A stretch of 64,000 nucleotides of DNA. Origin: Nageia nagi (Eukaryota > Pinophyta). The notes under the pieces were generated by a model, which ran no database searches, was not told the origin of the DNA, and was given only the letters and a program-made list of their open reading frames with translations. Location of the stretch: the NCBI GenBank assembly GCA_050084985.1, contig JBITNC010000001.1, positions 24,056,001-24,120,000 on the forward strand, given 5' to 3'. Numbering within the stretch: the first letter of the stretch is position 1; every line of letters starts with the position of its first letter. Positions 50,139 through 61,679 of the stretch are shown here, in pieces. The position numbers were made by a program, and so were the translations under genes.

Positions 50139-51815
50139 TTAGGATGATGAAATGAGGTGAGGGTAGAGCTCACTCACCCGATCAACTGCATACCACTTGG
50201 CCTTGTGTGGATGTTGGCCCTTCACTCCAATACGCCACACCTCATGTATGCCACTACGAGATGATCGTTGCTTCTTTTCCATTACTGCATCCTCAACCAA
50301 CACATTCATGTGCTCAGGGGCTAAATCCTCAACTGACGGTAACATAACATCTATATCTTCTGCAACTAAGGCTGGTTCGTACAACTTCAAATTCCCAACA
50401 TTAATAACGTAATACATTTGCATATAGGGTGGTAAGTCCAACCGAAACGCATTGTCTCCAACTTGACCAATAATGGTAAATGGACCATACCTTATTGGTT
50501 TCAACTTCTTTCCCTCACCATGCTATCTCTCCTTACTGAGATGAAGCCATACCTGATCCTCAACCTGAAATTTATGATCCACCCGATGACGATCATGCCT
50601 CTCCTTATACTTGGTCTGACTCTTCTCCAACTGTTCTTTTACCTTCTGATGAATCAATCTGATCCTCTCAATAAAATTCTTTGCCCGCTCCTCATTATGA
50701 AGAACTATATCTCCATCACTTGTTGAAGCAAAAGCCATATCAAAAGGTGATTTTGGCAAATAACCAAAACAAGTCTCAAAAGGTGTTTTGTTAGTAGAAG
50801 AATGTAAAGCCCGATTATATGCATGCTGTATATAGCTCAAATGCTCATCCCAAGTCTTAGGGTGCTTACCACAATAACCTCGTAATAGGTGTACCACTGT
50901 CCTGTTTACCACCTCTGTTTGACCATCTATCTGTGGATGAAATGTTGTACTCCTCTTTAGCTTAGTGTCCATCCTTTCCCACAAAGAAGTCCAAAATTTT
51001 CCAAGAAACCTGGAATCCCTGTCAGAAATGATAGAAGTAGGAAGACCAAAATGTACCCACACATAAGTAAAGAAAAGATTAGCTGCCTCTTGACCTGTCA
51101 CAGTCTTTTTACATGGGATTAGAATACACATCTTACTGAATCTATCCACAACCACATATAAATAATCATGACCTCTCTTAGACATAGTTAAACCTCCAAC
51201 AAAATCCATAGAAATACTCTCCCATGGTCATGTAGGAACGGACAATGGCATATAAAGACCAAATTTCCTGTTATTGGATTTGCTTACATTGCATAACATA
51301 CAACCTCTGATATATCTGGATACATTTTCTTGCATTTTAGGCCAATAACAATACATTTGTAGATTAGCAATAGTTTTCCCAACACCAAAGTGCCCTGAAA
51401 TACGAGAAGTATGAGCTTCCCTAATCAAATCATTCCTTTCACCATTAGGAATACAAAGTTTGCCCAAATGAAAAAGTAATCCATCATGAAAATGAAAGTC
51501 ATGATTTCCAACCTCATTACCAAGACTCAATCTATGATAGACATTTTGGAAATCAGGATCAACCATATACTGTTCTTTATACCCATCATGCATTAAAGAA
51601 CTATTTTGCAGAATCACAACACTGGCAACTACTGGAGGCCTAGACAACATATCAACAATTTTATTTTGAGTACCCTTCTTGTACTTAATCACCAAATGAA
51701 ATTGTTGCAAGAATCCCATCCAACGAAAGTGCCTAGATTGTTGCAACTTAGATTGTGACTGAAGATATTGCAAGGGTTGATCGTCTGTATGAATTATTGT
51801 CTCTTTACCTACCAT
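50139..51815 (-). pseudogene. pol 3' part: RNase H end, integrase, chromodomain-like tail
   Basis: The frame at 51228-51815 starts in RNase H (IIHTDDQPLQYLQSQSKL, then GTQNKIVDMLSRPP) and includes the integrase zinc-binding region (HFGVGKTIANLQ, then GCMLCNVSK). A stop near 51228 separates it from the core at 50523-51209: MDFVGGL, SDRDSRFLGKFW and DGQTEVVNRT supply the D-D-E triad. A second stop near 50523 precedes 50139-50504, with the GPF/Y-like IRYGPFTIIGQVGDNAFRL and a tail (WRIGVKGQHPHKAKWYAV, then ELYPHLI) that resembles a diverged chromodomain, which would target insertion to particular chromatin. Integrase catalyses cDNA insertion. The motifs are intact; only the stops inactivate it. 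Confidence 0.88.
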
Positions 51816-51831
51816 ATAGTGCTTCTATTTC

Positions 51832-53455
51832 TTAACACTTTGAACTAATGCATACAATTTTGTCATATGTGGGATAGTTTCTTACCGCACTGGTAAACAT
51901 TTTCGAGTGATAGCAAACCGGATGTTTTTCCTGTAATAAAATTGCACCCATAGCATAGTCACTTGCATCAGTTTCAATTTCAAAAGTTTTCTGAAGATTA
52001 GGCAAAGCAAGTACTGGAGCATTACTGATTTTCCTTTTAAGCAATTCAAAAGCATGTTGTTATTTCCCTCCCCACTGAAATCCATAACTCTTTCTTGTAA
52101 TTGCATGAAGTGGAGAAGCCATGTAAGAAAAGTTAGCAATAAATTTGCGTAAATACTACACTGCCCCAAGAAAACTCCTAGTCTCTATCACATTAGTGGG
52201 CGTAGGCCATTTCAACACAGCCTCAATTTTTGCAGGATCTATCCTCAATTGACCTTCACCTACAATGAGGCCAAGATAGATTAAACTCTTCCTGACAAAC
52301 TCACACTTAGACATCTTCAAATAGAGTTTTGCTTCCCTTAAAACTTCAAACACTTTACGAATATGTACCACATGATCTTTCCAATTATCACTGTAAATGA
52401 GAATATCATCAAGATACACTAACAAAATCATCAATGAAAGGCCTTAAAACCTCATTCATTACACACATGAAAGTAGCAGGAGCATTGCATAATCCAAACG
52501 GTAAAACCAACCATTCAAACAATCCTTGCCTAGTTTTAAAAGCAGTTTTCCACACATCCTCTTCTTTAACTCGTACTTGATGATAACCACTTCTTAGATC
52601 CAATTTTGTGAAAAGCCTAGCTTTTTGTAATTGATCCATTAAATCATCAATACGTGGCAAAGGATATCGATTTTTAACCGTGATCTTATTTAGTGCCCTA
52701 TAATCAACACATATACGCCAAGTTTCATCTTTCTTTAGAATTATAACAATAGGAGATCCACACGGTGATGTGCTAGGTCTAATGACTCCTTGATCTAACA
52801 ATTCCTTGACTTGTTTCTTAATTTCTTCAGTTTCCAAAGCAAAATTTCTATATAAGCCAAAATTAGGAAGTGCAACATTAGGATGTAATTGAATCTCATG
52901 TTGTATATCTCTTTTTGGTGGAAGTTCTTTAGGTACTTGAAATAAATCTTCAAATTCGGAAATTACCTCTTTTACTTCTTCTTTGTATTGTGGTTCACAA
53001 TCCTCAAGTGCCTTTATGATTTCCACTTCATCTTGAGATTTCACCATTGCAAGTACAAACATTTGTCCTGTATTGATTAGTCTCTTTGCTTGTCCTACAG
53101 TAATCAAAGAAATATCCTTTTTCTTGTTTTGATGAGCACTAACCATGTATTCAACTCCATCTTTAATGAGTCTATATTTGTTTTCCTTTCTATAAAATAA
53201 AGCATCTCTTTCCCATAGATAAGGACTACCAAGCACAATCCCACAAATATCCAAAGGAACAACATCAAGTAAAACTTCATCAATGTACTCCCTGTTAATC
53301 CCAAATTGCAACTTGCATTGTTGTGTTACCTTTAACTTGGAATTTTTATTAACCCATCCCAATGGATATGGTTTTGGATGAGGTTGAGTAGTGAGTGCAA
53401 GTGATTTGACATACTTTTCTGCAATTAAGTTAGCTTGAGATCCAGAATCAAACAA
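51832..53455 (-). pseudogene. pol 5' part: protease, reverse transcriptase, RNase H
   Basis: The frame at 52409-53455 begins at the protease active site ([19 protein letters not shown] intact; flap-side [10 protein letters not shown]) and runs into RT ([19 protein letters not shown], then [29 protein letters not shown] and [12 protein letters not shown]). A frameshift near 52425 moves RT into 52156-52434, which carries the intact YLDDILIYS active site. Another break leads to RNase H at 51832-52044 (FEIETDASDYAMGAILLQE). Order and motifs are standard Ty3/gypsy. Two or three indels separate otherwise well-preserved domains, in keeping with a fairly young element. Confidence 0.9.
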
Positions 53456-54530
53456 TGTATCAATCCTAGTCTTTTAGCTTGCACCTTGATGTGAAAAAGT
53501 TCAATTTTCTTCTTTTCCTCATCTTCACTAGGTGTATTATGCAAAACCATACATGCCATTTTCTCATCTACATCTGAACCATCTTCAATTTCCTTAGTAA
53601 CAGTATTTGTTTGCTTCTTTTGACCTTTAGGTTTAGGGCATAATTCAGGATGCAATTGCCAACATTTAGCCTCTAAATGACCTTCTTTTTGACAATGTGT
53701 ACATACATCTTTAGACTTCTCTGTTTGTGTAGTAGACGTAGTTTTTTTTTTCCCCTTTCCTTTGTTCTTTTCAGAATCATTATTACTATTGTTATTGGAA
53801 GCATTTTTCTTTTTCCCATCCTTAACGAATTTTACCCTTTCTTCTAAGTGAGTGGCTTGTCCACAAACTTTATCCAAATCATTTGGATCAAACATCAATA
53901 TTGTATGCCTTAAATAATTGTGCAAACCACCAATATACTTAAGAAAAGTATCTTGGGAATCAAGAGGAATACCTAGCATTGCAGCTTTTCTTCGGAATTC
54001 CGTAGTGTACTCTTGCACACTTTGCCCTTTGCCTTGACGGAAAGTTTGCCATTCCATGACTGCCTTTTGTCGATAACCCAAAGGATAAAACTGATCTCTA
54101 AGAAATTGTACAAAATGGGTCCAAGAAACAATACAAGCTTGAATTGATTCATTCTTACTTTGCAAACAACTTTCCCACCAAACAAGTGCATTACCACTCA
54201 TTTTAAAAGTTGCTAATTGGATTTTATCCTCATCTCTTACAATTCTTTGAATTCTACAATATACCTCAATTTGTTTAATCCAATGGTCTAACTTCTCAGC
54301 ATTCACTTCTCCAATAAAAGTAGGCAAATCAAATTTAACTTCCAATTTCAAAGGAGAACTTTGGAAAACACTGTGTAACATCATTGTCAATTTTATTACT
54401 TTCACTAGTTTCACCTTCATTTTTCTTGTATTGTTGTTCTTGAAAGTGTTGGAATTGTAGACATCTTCTGGAACATTGTGGAGAGGTCAGCAATTTGCTT
54501 TTCCACATTAGACCCTCCTTCATTGGCCAT
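53425..54530 (-). pseudogene. gag of the chromovirus
   Basis: An ATG at 54530 (MANEGGSNVEKQIADLSTMF) fits the usual start. Frame breaks near 54440 and 54370 lead into the main frame at 53425-54420. The capsid-like part reads FDLPTFIGEVNAEKLDHWI, then MSGNALVWWESCL and FLRDQFYPLGYRQKAVMEW. A Lys/Asn-rich linker precedes a CCHC zinc knuckle, CTHCQKEGHLEAKC. The reading continues to the protease with a final frame change at about 53455. Gag would assemble particles and bind element RNA. Confidence 0.88.
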
Positions 54531-54700
54531 GGCTCCAAGCTTTCTTTGCTTCTTTAGCCAAACTCTAGAACCAATTTATGGATCCTCCTCCACAAATTCT
54601 CCTTCTCCTTTCTTGCTTTGTGACCTGGCATACATGCAAGAACACTTTCCAAACACCAACAACAATCTCAAAAATATAGGTTATCCCAATGATTTCAACT

Positions 54701-54712
54701 GCTCTGATACCA
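54701..54712 (-). other. Primer-binding site, tRNA-iMet (chromovirus)
   Basis: The minus strand reads TGGTATCAGAGC, a perfect 12-base match to the initiator-tRNA-Met site, 4 nt inside the 5' LTR end (GGATCA). This confirms orientation. Confidence 0.92.
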
Positions 54713-54716
54713 AACT

Positions 54717-55548
54717 TGATCCATAAACTATAAGATTAAAATTTCAATTTAAACTTTTCTTAGGATCAATTCACACTTAAAACAATTAAGTGCTTGTAAA
54801 GAAAAATTAGGAACAAATTTGTAAGCACAGCGAAGAGAAAAGCATTCACCATAGAAAGAGACAAGCAAAATTATCCTGGTTCACCCGATGTGGGCTACGT
54901 CCAGCTCAAAAGCTCTCTACTATCAGTGGGTGGAATCACTTTACAAGGCCTCCACGGTCCTTCAAAACCTCCTCACATTCACAACACACTCACAGCTCTG
55001 AAAATCACAACAAGAACTGAAAACAACTTTCCAGAAATCCTCCTCCTTCCTTCCTCCAATTTGCTCCCCTTTTTATACAATTTTGGGGGCTAAAATTGGA
55101 GAGTATTACAACTAGGAAATTTAATACAAAACTTATTTTCAGATACCCATTATCCTTCTTGATCTTCATGTCAAATTTGGGCTCAAATGGTTGTAGAAAT
55201 TTCCCCAAAATGAGCTCTAAAATCAAAATGATACGCACACTGGATTGTTTCAGGCTTACAAAATTAAATCAGCTTAATAATAGGACCTTAGGCAAGATAA
55301 AATCACCAAAACCTTTGGAAACACTAAAAATACATCAAAAAAACTAAAATCGGGCAGGTGCATTGTGGTGACGACATGTGGCGCGTGTTTAGAGGAAGTC
55401 AACCTCCTATTGACTGGCGGTGTAGGCTTGGCTGGTGGTCTCCATGCAGGTGGGCGGCTTGGCTGGCGGTCACATTCCCTTTTGACTCCGCGCAGGCCTT
55501 GTCATGCCTACGTGGTCTGTACGATGGCAGGCGCGTCCCGCCCAAAAC

Positions 55549-55592
<44 letters not shown>

Positions 55593-55758
55593 TTTAATTT
55601 TTCTCAAAATACACAAATGGAATTAATATCATATCTTCCACATACGGACTCGGATTCACGATCTGAAAGAAGCGTCGGAAAGCTGAAGACAAGGCGATCT
55701 CAATGAACACACTGAAATGGAGATTACTGAATGTTGAAGGGATCCAAATTTTGGATCA
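54717..55758 (-). repeat. 5' LTR of the chromovirus
   Basis: Nearly identical to 49042-50098. Minus TATA box GTATAAAAAG at 55069-55078. It contains an expanded TA run at about 55552-55590 where the other LTR has a mixed AT tract. Confidence 0.95.
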
Positions 55759-55763
55759 GACGA

Positions 55764-56090
55764 GTTGAGCCTAGAATGGCCAGAAATGCTTGAAAATGCC
55801 AAAAATGTAGAAAAAGGTCGTTTTTTCACACTAAGGGACCGAAAATAGGCAGAATTGAATACTTTGAGCCTGGAAATGACGAAAAATGACAACTTTGAGC
55901 CCAAAAAGGCAAAAATGGTCATTTTTACACCGTTTGAGTTTGGAAATCATCAAAAATGTAGAGTTTGAGCTTGGACATGCCGGAAAGGGTGTTTTGATCG
56001 AGTCTGAGCTTGAAAATGCCGGGAGTGGTCGAAAATGCACAGATTGAGTTCGAAATGGATTGAAAGTGCAAGTTTGAGTACCCTTAGCCC
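55764..56090 (+). repeat. Short-unit repeat field, right part
   Basis: Continuation of 48600-49036, with units containing TTTGAGC(C/T)TGGAAATG and GAAAAATG(A/G) in the same orientation. It grades into the 183-bp array. Confidence 0.7.
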
Positions 56091-57640
56091 CAAGCACATT
56101 TTTCCAAGGTGTTGAAAACCCATGTGAGGGAAAAATGGTGCACATTTCTCAAAGATAAGTGCAAATGGTATCAAAATTCGAGTCTAAGAGCCTATTCGAA
56201 GAGATAAGGTGAATTCTATCATAGTTAGGATTCAAAATTTTCAATTTTGACCAAGTCTACGGCACTCAAAGACTAGGCGCAATTTTTCAAGCCTATGGGA
56301 AATCCATATAAATGCATTTTGGCACCTAGGAAGTGGAGAAAAAATAAAAATGCATAGAAAATGAAAACTAAATGCATGAATAAGTGGAAATGATGGTTCT
56401 AAGGCACATTAGGTCTTGAAATTTTTGGTTTTGAGCAAGTAAAGACTCCCAGAATGCTAGGTGCAAGTTTCTATGTTTTTCAAAATCCATTGGAGTGAAA
56501 AATGGCGCCTAGAGTGACAAGATGGAATGTTTTTGACTGAAAATCAAGTTTAAATGCTTGGGACCAACGAAAACATGATTGTAAGCACATTTAGGTCTCA
56601 AAATTTTCGATTTTGAGCAAGTTTTGACCCTCCAAAGGCTAGACACAGGTTTACTAATGTTTCCAAATCCATAGAGATGCAAAATGGTGCCTAACTTGGA
56701 GGGATAAGTGAAAAATGCATCAAAAAATAATCCCAAGGTGTCCATTAGGTGGAAAACCCCATTTTGAGCATGTTTAGAACTACAAAATTTCAATTTTGAG
56801 CAATGAAAGGGCACCTAAAGGCTAAGCACAGGTTTTCATGCCGTTGGAAATCCAATGGAGTGAAATCTAGCACCTAGGATGAAAATATTTTGCAAATTTT
56901 GCTCAAAATACAAGTTTGAGGGGTCCATTGGGTCAAAAAGGGCATTCTAAAGAATCTAAACACATTTAAACTTGCAAAATTCGGATTTTGAGCAATTTTA
57001 AGGGACCTAAAGGGCAGGTGCAGTTTTCATGCCATTGGAAATCCAATGGAGTGAAATCTAGCACCTAGGAACAATAGTTTTCAAAACTTTGCCTCAAAAT
57101 CCAAGTTTCAAGGGTCAATTGCAAAGAAAACATGAAAATAAGCACATTTAAACTTGCAATTTTTCGAATTTGAGAAAGGAAAGTGGCCCAAAATCCTAGG
57201 TGCAGATTTGCTAAATTTTCCAAATCCAATGGAGTGAAAATCAGCACCTAGCATAAAGAGGAATTAAAAATTTTGCAAAAATTCAAATTTTTTTCACATG
57301 GTTGCATGGAAAGGGGCATTCTAATCATGTTTAGATCAGCAAATTTTCGAATTTGGCCACTATAAATGCCTCAAAAAGTTAGGCACAGGTTTGCAAGCCA
57401 TTGGAGAACCCAACACTATGAAAAATGGCACCTAGATCCAAAGGAAAAGCTTAAAAATCCACCAAAACTCAAATTTTTGCACTTGATTGGATGGAGAAGG
57501 AGAAAATAAGGATATTTAAACTTTGAATTTATCAATTTTGACCAAAGGAAGTGCCTCCAAAAGCTAGGCACTGATTTTCAAGTCTATGGATTGTTTGAAG
57601 GCTCCAAAACCTTAAGAAATGTGCAAAATGCATCCATAGA
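56091..57640 (+). repeat. ~183-bp tandem array, about eight units
   Basis: The mark G(C/T)(A/G)CCTAG (or GTGCA) recurs at 56140, 56322, 56505, 56687, 56870, 57061, 57244, 57428 and about 57621, giving periods of 182, 183, 182, 183, 191, 183, 184 and about 193. Each unit also has TTTTGAGCAA(G/T)-like, GGCTAGGCACAGGTTT-like and CCATTGGAAATCCAATGGAG-like blocks. Units are diverged. The array lies just upstream of ORF1-B. Confidence 0.88.
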
Positions 57641-58439
57641 GCACTTTTTAGGTCAAAAACCCACTAAGGAGCATGCAAAAAGCACAAAAACCTTATAAAT
57701 ACCCTCCTAAGCCTTTCATTTGCTCCACAACACTCTCCTTAAGCCTCCATGCATCCATTTTTGAGCAAAATCGTAACAAAACCTCACAAACTTGCTCAAA
57801 AACTTGAAATTTGCTCACAAGATCCAAAATAGCCCCAAACCATCTCAAACTTTCTCAAGAACCTTATAATCTCACCCTCCATCCATCCATAAGGTCAAAT
57901 CCACTTTTTAAAATTTTTCCAAATTTTGGACCCCCCCCCCCATCTTTTGGCCATTTTCAAAAACGTGAAAAACACAAAAACCACTTTTTCAAGGCTCAAA
58001 AACTCCTAAATTTTGAGTGATCCGAACTTCAAAGTGAATACCAAAGTAATAGACATCATATAGGAGAATAACCTCCATCATTCACTTCCCCTGAACGAAG
58101 CTTGAAGACCCACTTTACACCCCATTTTGCCAAGCTTCAAAGAAGCCAAAACCTGTCAAAAAAATGAATACATCGGCTAAAAAAAACAGCGAGTTAATTC
58201 GGACCCCGAAAAACTCGATATTTTTCTTCGAGACTTGGTCACAAGCCTCTTAGATTTATTTCGCCAACACCCCATATACTAATTTCCCGATCTCGAAGAA
58301 CTTTAAAAATCCCGAAAATCCACATAGCCTCTCAAAACCTCAAAAATAGGCCGAAAATTGAATATCCCATTTTTGCTCCAAAATTGCTCTAAATACACTA
58401 GTATTTCTACTAACTTTTTGTGCTCCACAAGCTTCATAG
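57641..58439 (+). other. Upstream region of ORF1-B with TATA box
   Basis: A TATA box (CTTATAAATA) lies at 57692-57701, directly after the array and in the orientation of ORF1-B, followed by a C/T-rich leader. A C-run is at 57931-57941. No gene was found. Confidence 0.45.
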
Positions 58440-59240
58440 AATGAGCATTGCTAAGAGGAACAAGGAACTCCAAATAAATATCATGAAGGATAACTTGATC
58501 ACCATTGAGAAAAAGGGGCAAGACTTCTTTCCCCACAGCTGTGCTTGTCGATGGCCTCAGTCAGATCAGATATATAGATTGGGCACACACTGACCCATTC
58601 AAGACATTAGAGAAGATGGATCAGATCCCACCTGGACAACTGCTCAACAACATTCTCACTCAGTCCAGAGTCGTTGAGGCCTCCATGATCCCATACACCG
58701 CTCCATTCATAGAGTTTTGCCTCGAGGTAGCCAAATATTGCAACACAAAGCAAAAATTCTGAGAACCCTCTGTGACATTAATGGTGTCCAAATACTAGAC
58801 TTCACAATGAAGGGAATAGAGCACACGTTTGCATGGAGTAACGAGGGCATCATATTCACCATGACAGACTTCGTCGAATTCTTCAATAGCATGACAAAGT
58901 CGGGGAATCTAATTAGAGACTGGTTGGTTGATGAATGCAAAGATTTTAAGGCAAAGGCTTTAAGCCAACCAAAGAGAACAAATTTCTATCTTACAATCTC
59001 TACCATTATCAGCATGTTGTGTCGAATAAGGCAAGAAAATGATCAAGGATTTCGAAAGGAGTTTGTCAACTTCATATGTCATATCAGTAGAGGCAATAGA
59101 AATCTTAGTGGGCACCAACTTCGAAGAAGGCATCACATGTGCAAATGCAAGTCAGCTACCATAATTTTTGTCATCTTCAAAAATTTTGTAAGTCAGTCGG
59201 GAAAGTTGAGCACCAAAACTCGACTAACCCTACTCTCATG
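58440..59240 (+). pseudogene. ORF1-B, N-terminal domain homologous to ORF1-A
   Basis: A start is likely at 58442 (MSIAKRNKELQ), with an early frame change. The reading IRYIDWAHTDPFKTL, then VEASMIPYTAPFIEFCLEVA (58505-58762) and, after a further shift, ISMLCRIRQENDQGFRKEFV (58717-59241) aligns in order with ORF1-A (DIDWGNLEPIQTL, FNAAMMPFAIPFPELCSELA, LLSRVTGLENDAKYRREF). It lacks the Ser/Lys-rich middle seen in A. The two copies are clearly diverged, so this is an old family and not a recent duplication. No known domain is recognised. Confidence 0.6.
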
Positions 59241-60131
59241 ATCAATTAGCCTGCCAAGTAGAGCACCAAAAGTTGACTTAGTCGTAGCAAGCAAATATGT
59301 AATATTTTAATTTTCTTTTTATAGAATTAGGACAACACTTGAAAACCCTAGAAATTTTATAAATAGATCCCATGGGGCCACTTTTTATGTAGAATAAAAG
59401 TTTGAAACTTCTCAAGGAATGAAAATTTTGAGAACAAGTTCAAATTTTTATAAAAGAAGAAAATTGTGGAAACTTTCTATAACTCTTTTACAAGCTAATG
59501 CAAAGTGGTTGCTTATTTTCTCAAGAGATGTGTCATACGTGAAGTGGTGAATGGGTTTCATTTTGTGTTCTTACATGATTCAAATATTTTTGTTTCTTTC
59601 CTTGAAAACTTGAGAGTTTTAGGAGAAGATAGTTGTTCAAACTTTAAAAAATATTTTGAATTGCTTTAAGTTTGCCACCTTTTTTGCCTCTTCCATATTC
59701 AAACAAATGTATTCTAAAGTTGTTTCTTTTCTACATCTTATATGAAGCTTTCATTCAAACTTGGTTCCAAAGTGCACGTTCCACGCTAAGTTTCTTCTAT
59801 TGCATCGGTCCCATTCGCGAAGTATCAACAATTAGTCTTACCTCTCGCTCTAGATTCAAAGCTGATTGGACAATAGTTATTCACCTTGAACTAGATTGAA
59901 TGAACGAGAACTTCCTAATCGATTAGAAAACATCTCATTTTAAAAAATGCTTTGTTGTGACAGTCATCTCGTGATCTAACCAGTATTGGGTCATTCTCAC
60001 CTTTTCTTTGTTTTATTTGCTTATTTTTATCTTTCCTACATACTTTCAATCATCGCAAAAACACCTTGTCTCTAAAAACAAACGTGAATTAACAGCCTCT
60101 ACCTCCATCCAAACTAGTTGAGTTCATTCCC
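59241..60131. other. Non-coding stretch between ORF1-B parts
   Basis: AT-rich with no supported frame. It could be an insertion, an intron or an unrecognised LTR end; no boundary repeats are visible. Confidence 0.4.
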
Positions 60132-60766
60132 TTGATCATATTTAAAATTGTGCTACTTCAATGGGAACACGAACAAACCTTGGGGTTTCAATCCTTTCAA
60201 GAAGAGGTAAGTAATGCTTCCTCACCTAAATGCTGGGTGCTTTCCATTTCCCGATCATGTGCAGACGATCATAGGTGGGTAGGAAAGGTTTCCATCCCAA
60301 CAGTCTATTACCACGAGTTCACTTATCATCACGATTGGTTGAACCACGCACTTGACAAGTGCAACGCAGTCCTAAAAATCAGGATCCCCTTGAGAAAGGA
60401 GGTAAAGGAACAAATGAGTATGTTTATCAACTCAAGTTCCAACGAGAGGACAACAATGTTCGAAAGGAGGGGTTATTGGCAGAGGCTCAAAATCTGATTT
60501 AGGAGCATCTTGATGTTGACGATCTCAGCTTGCTAAAGGCAAGGCATCCCATCATCCATGAGAGGCAGATGGTCATTTGGAGACACAAGATGCAGGCCAC
60601 ATTCAAGAAAATTGAGGATTATTTTCGGCAAAATGGCAACACTGTTGGCATGATCTCTAGGGGCATGCGGAAGACTATGGCGTTCTTAGAGGAGGCCATT
60701 GAGTCATACGATCTCACCAGCAAGAAATGGAACTCCGCTAGTATCGGATCAGATCTGGTCTAGGTC
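60132..60766 (+). pseudogene. Coiled, charged protein fragment (gag-like or ORF1-B C-terminus)
   Basis: A frame at 60132-60497 (VGKVSIPTVYYHEFTYHHDW) and, after a shift, a reading to 60763 that includes ARHPIIHERQMVIWRHKMQA and EDYFRQNGNTVGMISRG. It is helix-rich and charged. Either it belongs to ORF1-B or it is the N-terminal gag of the element whose gag-protease resumes at 61680. The family is not recognised. Confidence 0.4.
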
Positions 60767-60769
60767 TGA

Positions 60770-61650
60770 TGTAATACCCCCAAATTCTACTCTCTAACAA
60801 TGAACAAATTTCCCTACAACTAGGGCTTCCAAAATACCCCCAAATGGCAACCCTAGCCCCACGTTAGGGTCTTTGGCACTCAAACCCTCCCAATAGCTGA
60901 CGTCAGCCCTCTAAGGCTCTACTTCCACCAGGAATACCCACGTCTAGCCTAATTTGTCAGTATTACATATAATGAGTATCAAATACATGCAACAATTATT
61001 CTATCTCAAAGAACCATTGGAAAACCAACATAAATACAACAAATTGAGGATCCAAAATCAATATGGCATTGTTTCATAAATGATATGATCAATTACAATC
61101 TCCGACTCCTAGAACCAGACGTTGAACACAAATGGAACCAACCAATAAAACAATGTATCACTATAGCCTGCGTACCACGGGATAAGACCCCACACCCGTA
61201 GATCTCCGAATCCTCCCCATCGAAGGGGCCCTCCTCACAGACTGAAAATCCGACTGAACGGTAGATGTGTGCCCTCGGATGCCATCAGATGTGCCGAGTA
61301 ACCTACTCAACCTAGCCTATTAGGATCCCACCCCCTGATAGCCCTCTAGACAACCCACCTAGGAATGGTGCTTAGCGCTGCGAAGTCTCGAGACCATCGA
61401 TCTATACAAGTAAATGTCAAATGAGAGAAATAATAAGTTGTGTGAATGAGACCTTCAATGCTCTTTTATAACCTCCTCTAGCTTAAGCTCCTCGAAATCA
61501 CCATAATCAGCCTTATAAGACAACTTTGGGTGTGTTGAGCTCCCAAGAGGCTGACGTGGGGTCCCAGGTGGCCAAACATGCCAACGTGGGAGACATGATG
61601 AGTCAGGATGCCAACGTTGGGGGTGTGGGACCCTCAACAATAGGTCGCCA
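60770..61650 (-). repeat. Truncated Y-like LTR, minus orientation
   Basis: The low-coordinate end reads TGTAATACCCCC. Order and spacing follow the Y LTR at 38123-39291: a GGATGCCATC(A/G)GATG block, CCCTGATAGCCCTC, CACCTAGGA, a minus TATA box near 61464 and CCAACGTGGG motifs. The high-coordinate end is missing. It lies between the protein fragment ending at 60766 and the gag at 61680. Confidence 0.65.
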
Positions 61651-61679
61651 AAGTGGAACAATAGTTCTCGCCTCAGCCT

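Larger units (their letters stand above)
49042..55758 (-). mobile_element. Chromovirus-like Ty3/gypsy element, structurally complete, coding-dead
   Basis: LTRs of 1057 bp (49042-50098) and 1042 bp (54717-55758) begin TGATCC and end GGATCA. The target GACGA is duplicated at 49037-49041 and 55759-55763. PBS and polypurine tract are in place, and gag-pol lies on the minus strand. The two LTRs differ at about ten sites in the first 350 bp by eye, so this is the youngest insertion of the window. Frameshifts in gag, at gag-protease and within RT, plus stops around integrase, prevent expression of a full polyprotein. Confidence 0.93.
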
